Positions 1 through 8,382 of a DNA stretch of 39,801 nt are shown in pieces. The stretch lies in the NCBI GenBank assembly GCA_902766095.1, contig CACXCN010000016.1, forward strand, positions 1-39,801, given 5' to 3'. Position numbers and translations under genes: made by a program. Source of the stretch: an uncultured Selenomonas sp. GTDB taxonomy: Bacteria > Bacillota > Negativicutes > Selenomonadales > Selenomonadaceae. The notes below the pieces were generated by a model. That model saw nothing but the letters and a program-made list of their open reading frames with translations. It did no database searches and had not been told where the DNA came from. How positions within the stretch are numbered: the stretch's first letter is position 1; the number at the start of each line of letters is the position of its first letter.

Positions 1-504
1 GACATTCGGGCATGCCTCCAGGCAGCAGCCGCAGGTCATGCAGTGGGAAATCTCATAGGCCGTCTGTGCCGTGTAGGGATTCTGGATAGGTGCGTCCTTG
101 GACTCCCAGCTGCCATCGATCTCCACCCAGCCCTGGATGCGCTTGAGGCTTTCAAACATCACGGAACGGTCGATGAGCAGGTCGCGGATGACCGGGAAGG
201 TGCGCGCAGGAGCGAGATGGATCGGCTGCGCAAGCTCATCAATCAGAGCGCAGCAAGCCTGGCGGCCCACACCGTTGATGACCATCATGCAGGCACCGCA
301 AACCTTCTCGAGGCAGTTGCACTCCCAGACGACCGGCGCGACGCGCTTGCCGTCAGAGGTCACCGGATTCTTCTGTATCTCCATCAGGGCAGCAACAACA
401 TTCAGGCCCGGACGGTAATCTACATCGAACTCCTGCGTATACGGCTTCTCTTTCGGGCCGTCCTGGCGCTCGATGATGAAATGTACTTTTTTCTGTTCTG
501 CCAT
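1..504 (-). CDS. sdhB: Succinate dehydrogenase/fumarate reductase iron-sulfur subunit (partial, C-terminus beyond window)
   Basis: This subunit passes electrons between the flavin of SdhA and the membrane cytochrome b. The first 168 residues are visible; the 3' end runs off the left edge. The N-terminal ferredoxin-like domain carries the [2Fe-2S] ligand pattern (CNCLEKVCGAC followed by a further Cys in GRQAC). The last visible residues hold the start of the second cluster region, CMTCGCCLEACP. The start at 504 is supported by a purine-rich AGGGGAGGA ribosome site and lies 18 bases after the sdhA stop, so the two are cotranscribed. Whether the complex works mainly as fumarate reductase or succinate dehydrogenase cannot be told from sequence; the neighbouring fumarase genes fit fumarate reduction. 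Confidence 0.95.
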   Translation of the reverse strand, partial: MAEQKKVHFIIERQDGPKEKPYTQEFDVDYRPGLNVVAALMEIQKNPVTSDGKRVAPVVWECNCLEKVCGACMMVINGVGRQACCALIDELAQPIHLAPARTFPVIRDLLIDRSVMFESLKRIQGWVEIDGSWESKDAPIQNPYTAQTAYEISHCMTCGCCLEACPNV

Positions 505-522
505 TGTGCTGATCCTCCCCTA

Positions 523-2439
523 TTACTCTTTCTTCGCGACAGCATAGTTACGCGGACGCGGCTTGATGTAGGAGTGGTCAAACTCCATATAGCTGACTTT
601 CGGCAGCTCGGTCTCCGGATCATAGTCAACGATGGTCGTGTACATGAAGTGCTTGTCATCGCGGTCCATGAAGATGAGGTCATCGCTGTCATCCATAGCG
701 CGGCCGGTTTCCTTATCGAAATGGAAATCGCCATGCTCTTCCTTCAGCTTGGCCTTGAGATCCTCGTCCATCTTGTTCCAGTCGGACTCGAGGACGATCT
801 TCGCATGGGCACCACGCGACTCGTTGCGGTTCAGAGCGCCGGCCGTGATGACCATAGCATAGAGGATCATGTTGCGCAGCTGGCGCACGAACATGGCCTC
901 CTGGTTGGCTACCGTGCCGTGGTCGGTCACGCCGATATCATCCCAGCGCTTGAGGATGCCCTTGAGCTCCTCGAGGCACTTGGCCAGGCCGACATTATCG
1001 CGCTCGATGGAGACATATTTGTACATGATGTCGCCCATCTCATGATGCAGCTTGTGTGCATTCTCCGGGCCATTCATCTGACGAATCTTGTCGAACTGGT
1101 CCTGGCACTCCTTGACGGCCGCATTCATCTCCTCGGCCGTCAGCGCATCGCCGAGCTCGCCGCTGCGGGCCCAGGCCATGGCCTCCGGGCCCGAGATAGT
1201 GCCCGAGTAAGCTGCCGACAGCAGCGAGTTCGCGCCGAGGCGGTTCGCACCATGATACTGGTAGTCGCACTCGCCGGAAGCCATGAGGCCCGGGATGTTC
1301 GTGCGATGCTTGAGGTCGACCCAGATACCGCCCATGGAGTAGTGAACCGACGGGAATATCTCCATCGGGACCTTGCGCGGATCCTGACCGACGAATTCCG
1401 AGTACATCTCGAGGATGCCGCCGAGCTTGCGCTCGAGGTAGGCAGCCGGGATATGCGACAGGTCGAGGTAGACACGGTTCGGGTTGTGCATGCCGAGGCC
1501 CATGTGGACGCAGACCTTGTAGATGGCACGCGAAGCGACATCACGCGGCACGAGGTTGCCGTATGCCGGGTACATATCCTCGAGGAAGTACCAGCGCTCT
1601 TTCTCGCCGGTCTCCGGGTTCTTGCGATAGACCCAGACGCGGCCGCCCTCACCGCGGCAGGCCTCGGACATCAGACGGTTCTTATCCGAGCCCGGCACAG
1701 CGGTCGGATGGATCTGGATGAACTCCGGATTCGCGATATGGGCACCATCCTGATAGACGGACGAGACAGCCGAGCCATTGCAGATGGTCGAAGCCGTGCA
1801 GCGGCCGAACACCTGGCCAGGGCCGCCCGTTGCGAGGATGACGACCTCGGCCGGGAATGCCTTGATCTCGTTCGTGTTCATGCTCTGGGCTACGATACCA
1901 CGGACAGCACCCTGCTTGTTGCGGATGATCTTGATGAATTCCCAGTATTCATATTTCGTTACGCTGCCGAGCGTCTCCCATTTGCGGACCTGCTCATCGA
2001 GAGCATACAGGAGCTGCTGGCCCGTCGTGGAGCCGGCGAAGCAGGTACGCTTGTTCTTCTGACCACCGAAGTTGCGCAGGTCGAGCACGCCCTCAGCCGT
2101 ACGCGTGAACGGCACGCCCATGCGGTCGAACATCTTGATGAGCTTCGGAGCTGCCTCGACCATGCCCTTGACTGCACGCTGATCAGCCAGGAAGTCACCG
2201 CCGTAGACCGTATCATCGAAATGCTCATAGACCGAGTCATGCTCGCCCTTCGTATCCATGCAGGCATTGATGCCGCCCTGTGCGCAGAGAGAATGCGAGC
2301 GCTTGACCGGGCAATAGGAGAACAGGTCGACGACGAACTCTTTCTTCTTGTCCTCGCAGATTTTGATCGTAGCCATGAGGCCGGAGAGACCACCGCCGAC
2401 TACGATGATATGCTTCTTTTCTGGTTCTTTGTTAGCCAT
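523..2439 (-). CDS. sdhA: Succinate dehydrogenase/fumarate reductase flavoprotein subunit
   Basis: Catalytic subunit that interconverts fumarate and succinate at a covalently bound FAD on the inner face of the cytoplasmic membrane. It has 638 residues, normal for the Bacillus/Wolinella-type enzyme. Visible features are the dinucleotide-binding GGGLSG at residues 15-20, the flavin-linking histidine at about residue 49 in RSHSLCAQGG, the substrate-site HPTAVPG motif in the middle, and GECDYQYHGANRLGANS toward the C-terminal half. It sits between sdhC and sdhB, the usual C-A-B order. The long open frame antisense to it is a composition artefact. Confidence 0.97.
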   Translation of the reverse strand: MANKEPEKKHIIVVGGGLSGLMATIKICEDKKKEFVVDLFSYCPVKRSHSLCAQGGINACMDTKGEHDSVYEHFDDTVYGGDFLADQRAVKGMVEAAPKLIKMFDRMGVPFTRTAEGVLDLRNFGGQKNKRTCFAGSTTGQQLLYALDEQVRKWETLGSVTKYEYWEFIKIIRNKQGAVRGIVAQSMNTNEIKAFPAEVVILATGGPGQVFGRCTASTICNGSAVSSVYQDGAHIANPEFIQIHPTAVPGSDKNRLMSEACRGEGGRVWVYRKNPETGEKERWYFLEDMYPAYGNLVPRDVASRAIYKVCVHMGLGMHNPNRVYLDLSHIPAAYLERKLGGILEMYSEFVGQDPRKVPMEIFPSVHYSMGGIWVDLKHRTNIPGLMASGECDYQYHGANRLGANSLLSAAYSGTISGPEAMAWARSGELGDALTAEEMNAAVKECQDQFDKIRQMNGPENAHKLHHEMGDIMYKYVSIERDNVGLAKCLEELKGILKRWDDIGVTDHGTVANQEAMFVRQLRNMILYAMVITAGALNRNESRGAHAKIVLESDWNKMDEDLKAKLKEEHGDFHFDKETGRAMDDSDDLIFMDRDDKHFMYTTIVDYDPETELPKVSYMEFDHSYIKPRPRNYAVAKKE

Positions 2440-2467
2440 TTTAGACTCCTTTTCTAGCAGTAGTATC

Positions 2468-3094
2468 TCACATCACGAAATAGCTGCCCATGAAGGCGAG
2501 CGTGATAACGCAAAGGAGAGCGCAGAGCAGCATGCTGAGCACACCGATGACATTCTGGATGCGCGGGCCTTTGGCGATGCCCCAGGTCATGCAGAACGTC
2601 GTGATACCGTTGCAGAAATGGAAGATAGCTGCAAACATGCCGAGGATGTAGATGATAGCGACAATCGGGCTGCCTGTGAAATAGCTCTGCAGGAGCTCAT
2701 AGGATATCGGCGTGCCCGTAATGCCCTTCGTGAAAATGCGGAGATAGAACACGTGCCAGATCAGGAACACGACGAGGAACCAGGCCGTCCAGCGCTGCAG
2801 CGCGAACTGCCAGTTGCGGATATAGCCGAGACGGCCGGGGTTGTTATTCGCCTGCAGTGCGATGTATATGCCATAGATTGCATGGAACAGCAGCGGAATA
2901 GCGATACCACAGATCTCGAGCATCAGGAATATTGGCTTCGGGATGAGTTCCATCATAGCCAGCGAGCCGTTCAGGGCTGCTGCGCCGCCGAGGGCCATCG
3001 AATTCGTGAAGATATGCTCGAATATGACCATACCCAGAATGAAGAGGCCGACTAGCGAATGCAGACGACGCAGATAAAAAGTTGTGTGAAACAT
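2468..3094 (-). CDS. sdhC: Succinate dehydrogenase cytochrome b558-type membrane subunit
   Basis: Single membrane anchor of a class B (Bacillus/Wolinella-like) complex; it binds heme b and exchanges electrons with quinone. The 208-residue protein has about five hydrophobic helices and several membrane histidines suitable as heme ligands (in RLHSL, FEHIF, FHAIYG, WHVFY and HFCNG). The start at 3094 (MFHTTFYLRR) is preferred over the longer frame beginning at 3127, because AGGAGG lies seven bases upstream. It is the first gene of sdhCAB. An 83-base gap containing a GC-rich hairpin separates it from the fumarase gene upstream. Confidence 0.93.
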   Translation of the reverse strand: MFHTTFYLRRLHSLVGLFILGMVIFEHIFTNSMALGGAAALNGSLAMMELIPKPIFLMLEICGIAIPLLFHAIYGIYIALQANNNPGRLGYIRNWQFALQRWTAWFLVVFLIWHVFYLRIFTKGITGTPISYELLQSYFTGSPIVAIIYILGMFAAIFHFCNGITTFCMTWGIAKGPRIQNVIGVLSMLLCALLCVITLAFMGSYFVM

Positions 3095-3134
3095 TCTATA
3101 CCTCCTAAATATCTTGGAGCAAACCACCGCAAAA

Positions 3135-3156
3135 CCTCCCCTCCGGAGAGGGAAGG
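3135..3156 (-). terminator. GC-rich hairpin between the fumarase and sdhCAB genes
   Basis: An imperfect palindrome (CCTCCCCT-CCGG-AGAGGGAAGG on the plus strand) is followed on the minus strand by GGTTTTG. It may act as a leaky terminator or mRNA processing site separating fumarase from sdhCAB expression. It resembles the CCTTCCCCTCAGGGGAAGG hairpins found elsewhere in the window and may be a degenerate member of that repeat. Confidence 0.4.
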
Positions 3157-3177
3157 CATCGCGGCAGCACCATCCGA

Positions 3178-3744
3178 TCAGTATCCCTTCAGGGTGCGGT
3201 ATTTCGCCTGGTTCTGCTCATAGAGGTTGTTGCCCTCGCAGTCGATGACGACGATAGCCGGGAAGTCCTCTACGGTCAGACGGGCGACAGCCTCCGGGCC
3301 GAGCTCCGGATAAGCCAGCACTTCGTACTTCTTGACGGACTTGGCGATGAGCGCCGCAGCACCACCGACAGCAGCGAAGTAGGTAACACCATTCTTGATC
3401 ATGGATTCTACTACTTCCTTGCTGCGGGAGCCTTTGCCGATCATGCCCTTGATGCCCTGCTCGAGCATGGTCGGGGTGTAGGCATCCATACGACCAGAGG
3501 TCGTCGGACCGCAGGAGCCGATCGGGTCGCCCGGCTTCGCCGGTGTCGGGCCCAGGTAATAGACCATCTGGTTGTGCCAGTCAACCGGCAGCTTCTCGCC
3601 GCGAGCCAGAGCCTCCGTCATCTTCTTATGCGCAGCATCACGAGCTGCTATGATCTCACCAGTGATGAGGACGGCGTCGCCCACGTGGAGCTTGCGCGAC
3701 ATCTCCTCAGTGAATGGGGTATGTATCTTTATCTGTTCAGCCAT
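3178..3744 (-). CDS. Class I fumarate hydratase, beta subunit
   Basis: Small subunit of the two-component iron-sulfur fumarase (Fe-S hydro-lyase, tartrate/fumarate type, C-terminal region), which with the alpha subunit hydrates fumarate to malate. It has 188 residues, the normal length for the stand-alone beta chain. The conserved core GSCGPTTSGRMD (substrate-binding loop) and the basic KGSRS segment are visible. Two ATGs are adjacent; the second (3744) is better spaced from GGAGG. It follows the alpha gene by 28 bases. TtdB (tartrate dehydratase) is the close alternative, but the neighbouring sdh genes favour fumarase. Confidence 0.92.
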   Translation of the reverse strand: MAEQIKIHTPFTEEMSRKLHVGDAVLITGEIIAARDAAHKKMTEALARGEKLPVDWHNQMVYYLGPTPAKPGDPIGSCGPTTSGRMDAYTPTMLEQGIKGMIGKGSRSKEVVESMIKNGVTYFAAVGGAAALIAKSVKKYEVLAYPELGPEAVARLTVEDFPAIVVIDCEGNNLYEQNQAKYRTLKGY

Positions 3745-3772
3745 CATTATTCCTCCAATCCTCTATCAGCTA

Positions 3773-4615
3773 TCAAAGCACGCGCGAAGCATGGCGCATA
3801 GCATGGCAGCAGATGGTAACTGCAACCGGCAGGCCGGCGATATGAGTCGGGCCCCACTCGATATTGACAGCGAGTGCCGACGTCGTGCCGCCGAGCTGCG
3901 GTCCGATACCCGTCTGATTTATGAGGTCGAGGAGTTCACCCTCGAGCTTGGCATAGCGCGGATCCGGATTGCGCTGATCGATGGAGCGCGTCAGCGCCTT
4001 CTTCGACAGCAGGGCAGCGCGGTCCATCGTACCGCCGATGCCGATGCCGACAACCATCGGCGGGCACGGATTCATGCTGGCATGCAGGATGATGTCCATG
4101 ACGGCATGCTTGACGCCCTCGACGCCATCGGCCGGCACGAGCATGCGCACGCCGGATTTGTTCTCCGAGCCAAAGCCCTTCGGAGCGATCGTGATCTTCA
4201 GCTTGTCACCCGGAACGATCTTCGTGTAGATGACGCCCGGCGTGTTGTTCTTCGTGTTCACGCGGTTGAACAGCGGCTCAGCCACGACCGACTTGCGCAG
4301 GTAGCCCTCGGTGTAGCCTTTGGCGATGCCCTCATTCACGGCATCCTCGAGCAGGCCGCCAGTGATGTGCAGATCCTGGCCGACCTCGAGGAATACGATG
4401 GTCATGCCGGTATCCTGGCAGTACGGACGATCCTCGGCGCGGGCGATCTCAGCATTCTTGATGATCTGATCAAGAACGTTCTGGCCGACCGGCGACTTCT
4501 CCGTCTCACGGCCGCGCTTCAAAGCCTCATAGACGTCCTTCGGCAGATAGTAAGCTGCCTCTTTGCACATCTGAGCCACATTCTCAGTGATTTGTTTTGC
4601 ATCTAGCTCTCGCAA
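3773..4615 (-). CDS. Class I fumarate hydratase, alpha subunit
   Basis: Large subunit of the oxygen-sensitive [4Fe-4S] fumarase. With the start at 4615 it has 280 residues, typical of this subunit. Candidate cluster cysteines are C66 (YCQDTG), C184 (NPCPP) and C269/C270 (ICCHAMRH). The start is a TTG codon: the in-frame ATG at 4630 lies inside the sequence ATGGGAGGG, which itself supplies a strong Shine-Dalgarno seven bases before the TTG. Only the TTG gives the family-typical N-terminus MRELDAKQIT. It leads a fumarase-sdh cluster in the direction of transcription, consistent with the malate to succinate branch of fermentation. Confidence 0.92.
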   Translation of the reverse strand: MRELDAKQITENVAQMCKEAAYYLPKDVYEALKRGRETEKSPVGQNVLDQIIKNAEIARAEDRPYCQDTGMTIVFLEVGQDLHITGGLLEDAVNEGIAKGYTEGYLRKSVVAEPLFNRVNTKNNTPGVIYTKIVPGDKLKITIAPKGFGSENKSGVRMLVPADGVEGVKHAVMDIILHASMNPCPPMVVGIGIGGTMDRAALLSKKALTRSIDQRNPDPRYAKLEGELLDLINQTGIGPQLGGTTSALAVNIEWGPTHIAGLPVAVTICCHAMRHASRVL

Positions 4616-4703
4616 AATAATCCCTCCCATAAATCTTCGAATCTCCATGTGCCGTTGCGGAAACCTCGGCACCGTCACATTGATTCCTGCACTTATCTAT
4701 TCT

Positions 4704-4712
4704 ATTTTACCA
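4704..4712 (-). promoter_or_regulatory. Extended -10 promoter element for the fumarase genes
   Basis: On the minus strand TGGTAAAAT matches an extended -10 (TGnTATAAT-like). It lies about 90 bases before the fumarase alpha start. No good -35 hexamer is visible at the usual distance, as expected for an extended -10 promoter. Confidence 0.4.
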
Positions 4713-4777
4713 CAGAAACAGAAAATCCTGCCTCGGCAAAAAAAAAGCTCTTATTTTTACGTCTGTCCGACGGGGCA

Positions 4778-5263
4778 TCATCTCATGCGGACCAGCTTGA
4801 TGCCCGGCAGCAGATTGGGCTGCAGATCGAGCAGCAGGAAAGAACCATCCGCATCGTCGCGGGGACGGGCCACGCTGCCGGGATTCAGCACCGTTATCTC
4901 ACCGAATGCGATTTCTGCCACATGCGTATGGCCATAGACGGCGATATCGGCACCCTGCTCAGCCGCCGCTTTCTCGAGATAAGCCGTCGTATAACCCACG
5001 CCGTATATATGCCCATGCGTCAGGAATATGCGATGCCCGGCCACATCCAGCACGCGCGAATCCGGCATACCGGTGCGCGGCCAGTCGTTATTACCAGCCA
5101 CCATCGCCACCTCGCAGCCGCTCATGCGTGCGAGGTACTCGGCATCGTTCGTGAAATCCCCGGCATGCAGCCACAGCTCTACGCCGGCGGCTTCAGGACG
5201 CTTCAGCATCTCATCGATCGCCTGCGTATCACCATGACTATCGCTGACTATGCCCAGTTTCAT
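4778..5263 (-). CDS. YfcE/MJ0936-type metallophosphoesterase
   Basis: Small 161-residue calcineurin-like phosphodiesterase with two metal ions in the active site. All motif blocks are present in order: DSHG near residue 8, HAGDF, GNND, a central LTHGH and C-terminal YGHTH. Relatives hydrolyse phosphodiester substrates in vitro; the physiological substrate is unknown. Its start codon overlaps the rdgB stop by four bases (ATGA), so the two are translationally coupled. It is last in an rph-rdgB-phosphoesterase operon. Confidence 0.93.
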   Translation of the reverse strand: MKLGIVSDSHGDTQAIDEMLKRPEAAGVELWLHAGDFTNDAEYLARMSGCEVAMVAGNNDWPRTGMPDSRVLDVAGHRIFLTHGHIYGVGYTTAYLEKAAAEQGADIAVYGHTHVAEIAFGEITVLNPGSVARPRDDADGSFLLLDLQPNLLPGIKLVRMR

Positions 5264-5892
5264 TTCAAGTACTCCTCCAGCTTGGCCACCATGGCGCGCA
5301 GCGCGGCTCCGCGGTGGCTGATCTTATCCTTCTGCTCGAGCGTCAGCTCAGCGATCGTATGCCCCGGATAAGCCTCGACGTAGAAATAAGGATCATAGCC
5401 GAAGCCTCCATCGCCCCGCGGCCCCTGGTCGACGCGCACGACGCCATCGCAGCGTCCCTCGGTCTCAAGCTCGCAGCCAGGCTCACGCAGCGCCGCATCC
5501 TTTGCCGGTGCATCGACGAATACGAGCGCACAGCGATAGTCGGCCGGCGACTCCGTCCGACCGATCTTGCCCAGCTCAGCAATGAGTTTCGCGTTATTCG
5601 TCTCATCGTCGGCATGATAGCCGGCATAGCGCGCCGAGTGGATGCCCGGTGCTCCGCCCAGAGCCTCGACCTCTATGCCCGAGTCGTCAGCGATGCAGGC
5701 ACAGCCCGTCTGCTTTGCATAGAACTCCGCCTTGATCTTCGCATTCTCAGCGAAAGTCGTACCATCCTCTACGGCCTCGGGCAGATCTCCGAAATCGGAA
5801 AGCGCGACGACCTCTACCGGCAGGGCTGCCAGTGCCGTGCGCATCTCGCGCACCTTGCCCTGATTCTTCGTGGCTATAACGATCTTCTTCAT
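5260..5892 (-). CDS. rdgB: XTP/dITP diphosphatase (non-canonical purine NTP pyrophosphatase)
   Basis: Removes dITP, XTP and ITP from the nucleotide pool by hydrolysis to monophosphates, preventing their incorporation into DNA. The 210-residue protein shows the family signatures: ATKNQGK at the N-terminus (phosphate binding), a central DDSGIEV, GGFGYDPYF and C-terminal SHRGAA. The start at 5892 (MKKIVIATKN) is chosen because it matches the family N-terminus and has AGGAG upstream; the frame could extend to 5916 but with no better signal. It lies 69 bases downstream of rph, a common Firmicute pairing. Confidence 0.95.
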   Translation of the reverse strand: MKKIVIATKNQGKVREMRTALAALPVEVVALSDFGDLPEAVEDGTTFAENAKIKAEFYAKQTGCACIADDSGIEVEALGGAPGIHSARYAGYHADDETNNAKLIAELGKIGRTESPADYRCALVFVDAPAKDAALREPGCELETEGRCDGVVRVDQGPRGDGGFGYDPYFYVEAYPGHTIAELTLEQKDKISHRGAALRAMVAKLEEYLK

Positions 5893-5961
5893 ATAAAACC
5901 GTCTCCTGACTTGCAAACTAGTTTCACTGAAACCATAGCCTCTACTCCGACTGCACCAGCA

Positions 5962-6717
5962 TCAGCCCTCGCGGCCGACGTACCAGCCCAGATCATCGCC
6001 GAGCACGTATTTCTCATACTCGATGAGCTCGCGACAGCCCTTTTCGCCCAAGCGCAGCAGCGCGCTCAGCTCATCATGAGTGAATGGCCGTCCCTCACCG
6101 GTGCCCTGCACCTCGACGAACGAGCCGCTCCCCGTCATGACGATATTCATGTCGACAAGCGCCGACGAATCCTCCTCATAGCAGAGATCGAGGATCGGTC
6201 CCTCCGTCGCGCTGATGCCCACGCTGATAGCCGCGAGGAAGTCCCGCACCGGAAAGATGCTCCGTTTCTCGCCCTTCTTATAAAACGAGGCACAAGCCTC
6301 GACGAGCGCCACGAACGCCCCCGTGATCGAAGCCGTGCGCGTGCCGCCATCCGCCTCGATGACATCGCAGTCGATATTGATCGTGCGCTCACCAAGCGCT
6401 TTCGTATCGACGACCGAGCGCAGTGAGCGACCGATGAGCCGCTGGATTTCCTGCGTACGACCGTTCTGATGACCATGCACCGCCTCGCGGGCCGTACGCT
6501 CCGACGTCGCACTCGGCAGCAGCGAATATTCCGCCTTGATCCAGCCCTCACCGGTGCCGCGCAGGAAAAAGGGCACCCGCTCCTCGACACTGGCCGCGCA
6601 GATCACGCGCGTATGCCCCATCTCGATGAGCACCGAGCCTGCCGGCCCGTGCTGGAAATGCCGGCGCATCGAATACCGGCGCATCTTGTCCACCGGCCGG
6701 AAATTAAGTCTCGCCAT
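5962..6717 (-). CDS. rph: Ribonuclease PH
   Basis: Phosphorolytic 3'-5' exoribonuclease that trims the 3' ends of tRNA precursors. The 251-residue protein matches the family throughout: [31 protein letters not shown], the phosphate-binding arginine segment [15 protein letters not shown], and [19 protein letters not shown]. The start at 6717 (MARLNFRP) follows AAGGA; the longer frame upstream would translate the promoter and is unlikely. First gene of the rph-rdgB-phosphoesterase operon. Confidence 0.96.
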   Translation of the reverse strand: MARLNFRPVDKMRRYSMRRHFQHGPAGSVLIEMGHTRVICAASVEERVPFFLRGTGEGWIKAEYSLLPSATSERTAREAVHGHQNGRTQEIQRLIGRSLRSVVDTKALGERTINIDCDVIEADGGTRTASITGAFVALVEACASFYKKGEKRSIFPVRDFLAAISVGISATEGPILDLCYEEDSSALVDMNIVMTGSGSFVEVQGTGEGRPFTHDELSALLRLGEKGCRELIEYEKYVLGDDLGWYVGREG

Positions 6718-6745
6718 GCAATCCTTCCTTCTCTTTATCCCATAT

Positions 6746-6754
6746 ATAATACCA
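6746..6754 (-). promoter_or_regulatory. Extended -10 promoter for rph
   Basis: The minus strand reads TGGTATTAT, an extended -10, about 30 bases before the rph start. The -35 position (TTATTT at 17 bases) is weak. It lies just downstream of the 6774-6812 terminator, as expected for a promoter opening a new transcription unit. Confidence 0.45.
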
Positions 6755-6773
6755 TAAAACATACAATAAAATA

Positions 6774-6812
6774 AGGGGTGAGCGCATAAATATTTCTTAT
6801 GCACTCACCCCT
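6774..6812 (-). terminator. Intrinsic terminator upstream of rph
   Basis: A 16-base-pair stem with one mismatch (AGGGGTGAGCGCATAA pairing with its complement) and a seven-base loop is followed on the minus strand by TTATTTTATTG. It would end transcripts arriving from the 7073-9699 gene group. Confidence 0.7.
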
Positions 6813-6850
6813 CCAATCACTATTCCAAGCCTTTTGCGCCCTCAATAGGG

Positions 6851-7066
6851 GATGCTCTTTAAAAGCTGCCCCCACTGGGGGAAGTGCCGAGCGTAGCGAG
6901 GCGATAGGGGTGGCGAGATGTCAAGCTGCGTTGCGATATCATATTGATGGATCGGCTGCCTAGGCTTTTCGTTTGTGGGCCGTTTCCGCTTTAGCACTTG
7001 AGTCTATTTACCATCTCGCCACCCCCACCACCGCTAGCGCGGTTCCCCTCCCCCAATGGGGGATGC
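6851..7066 (+). repeat. Interspersed repeat, copy A
   Basis: This 216-base noncoding element matches 29469-29690 in inverted orientation. In order it contains the joint GATGCTCTTTAAAAGCTGCC, the hairpin CCCCCACTGGGGG, a conserved GTGCCGAGCG-GCGAGGCGAT segment, an inverted pair GGGGTGGCGAG/CTCGCCACCCC enclosing a variable centre of about 100 bases, then CCACCGCTAGCGCGGT and a second hairpin, CCCCCAATGGGGG. Parts of the centre are also conserved (GGGCCGTTT, CTTTAGCACT, GAGTCTATTTA). No transposase is present; a MITE-like or REP-type nonautonomous element is likely. It fills the gap between the CofE-like gene and the 6774-6812 terminator. Confidence 0.8.
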
Positions 7067-7072
7067 CTCTAT

Positions 7073-7735
7073 TTACTTGCTCTCCTGATACTGGCGATAG
7101 TTCTTTATGATGCAGATCGGTGTCTTCTGGCTGGCATTGCCGAACGGATTATCGATCAGGAGCTGCGCCGCCTTCTGGCCGTCCACGCCATCGGTCACAC
7201 CGACCACGCGCGAGCGCTTGAGGTCATTGACATCAGCGATCATCGCGCCGAAGCAGCCCAGCCGCTCTTTTATCTTCTTCACGACCTCGTTCGGATGGGC
7301 CGGACCATAGACGATGCACTTATCGAACGGCGGCATCGTGCCCGTCACATCATCGATGAGCGCGGTCTGCTCGCCACCCCATTTGTAGAACAGGCCGTTC
7401 TGGCCCACGAGCTTGCCGAGGAAACCGGCGAACAGAGCGAAAGCGACGCGCCATTTGCCCTCGACGTCCATGAGCGACTGCATGCCATGCGGGCTGGCGA
7501 GACTGCCATAGTCCGGTATGAAGCGGCAGCAGAACTGCGCCACGCGCGTGATATGCAGTTCCTCCGGACGCACGAAGCGTCCCTGCGTGATGGCCACGAC
7601 ACTCTCTGCACAGCAGAGCAGGTCGTCCGGGCCGATCTTGCCCTTCGTATAGCGCTCGATGGCGTCCACGATATCATCTTTCTCAGTCAGAATGCGCGTC
7701 GGCACTGGGATGAGGTCGAGTTTTGCTTCTGTCAT
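7073..7735 (-). CDS. CofE-like (coenzyme F420-0:L-glutamate ligase family) protein
   Basis: The 220-residue protein resembles the F420-0:gamma-glutamyl ligase fold (CofE/FbiB N-terminal family). It shows the early segment [17 protein letters not shown], corresponding to the family's strand-helix carrying the conserved 'xxVSKxEGR' region, and a later [17 protein letters not shown]. Fermentative Negativicutes are not known as F420 producers, and no cof gene is visible here, so the true substrate is probably a different acceptor for a glutamyl or amino-acyl ligation. It follows the unknown membrane protein by 12 bases and is the last gene before a terminator. The family call is reasonably secure; the function is not. 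Confidence 0.72.
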   Translation of the reverse strand: MTEAKLDLIPVPTRILTEKDDIVDAIERYTKGKIGPDDLLCCAESVVAITQGRFVRPEELHITRVAQFCCRFIPDYGSLASPHGMQSLMDVEGKWRVAFALFAGFLGKLVGQNGLFYKWGGEQTALIDDVTGTMPPFDKCIVYGPAHPNEVVKKIKERLGCFGAMIADVNDLKRSRVVGVTDGVDGQKAAQLLIDNPFGNASQKTPICIIKNYRQYQESK

Positions 7736-7747
7736 GTCTACTCCTCC

Positions 7748-8308
7748 TCAATCCTGGGCGAGCGCTACGCCCGCCAGCTTCGCAATCTCTTCCGCCGGTA
7801 TGACCAGACGGATTTTCCGGTAATGGCACGGGGTACGTCCCGTCTCGAGCCAGATGAAGTCGAGCGGCAGGTCGACCATATGGCTCAACGCCTCATCGAG
7901 ACTCAGCCCCTTGCGCGGCGTCAGACGGACTTTCGCGTATATGTTCAGCACATCCTCGTGATGAGCATCGCCCTTCTTCTGGATCAGCACAGCCTCGAAA
8001 TACTCATCCTCGCGCGGATAGCCCTCACGCTCCGCCTTGGCCCGTACCTCGATGCCATCGTACTGCTCGTACGGGAGCTCCGAGCGTACCATCGCATCCA
8101 TTATCGTCGCGCACTGCTTGCCCTCGTCGCGGAACGTCAGCTTCTGCGAGAGCTCAAGCGAGTTCTCATCCTTATGCTCGAGCGTCCAAGGTGCCGAGGT
8201 ATCGACCACTACTTTCTCCGTGCCCAGTACCTTCAGCACGATTTCTGCCAGCACGATTACCGCCAGAATTACGATGAGGACGATGTCCACTATCATCGCT
8301 GCTGTCAA
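7748..8308 (-). CDS. Membrane-anchored protein of unknown function
   Basis: I do not recognise this 186-residue protein. It has one N-terminal transmembrane helix (about residues 5-28, rich in I, V and L), then a soluble domain of mixed, partly charged sequence with no catalytic motif I can name. The start appears to be TTG at 8308, ten bases after AGGAG; the in-frame ATG four codons later is too far from that site. It sits between the YbgC-like thioesterase (74-base gap) and the CofE-like gene (12-base gap), so the three are probably cotranscribed. Orientation of the soluble part (cytoplasmic or periplasmic) is uncertain. Confidence 0.75.
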   Translation of the reverse strand: MTAAMIVDIVLIVILAVIVLAEIVLKVLGTEKVVVDTSAPWTLEHKDENSLELSQKLTFRDEGKQCATIMDAMVRSELPYEQYDGIEVRAKAEREGYPREDEYFEAVLIQKKGDAHHEDVLNIYAKVRLTPRKGLSLDEALSHMVDLPLDFIWLETGRTPCHYRKIRLVIPAEEIAKLAGVALAQD

Positions 8309-8382
8309 AACGTATCAACTCCTATGCAAAAATATATATGAGACAGCAACATTGCTGCCCCCCTCCATTACCAGCGGGAAAG

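Noticed and set aside
43-2457. An 804-codon open frame on the plus strand
   Set aside because: It lies antisense to sdhA and sdhB, which have full family motifs; its product is low-complexity in hydrophobic and charged residues with no recognisable domain. GC-rich codon usage leaves the opposite strand free of stops.
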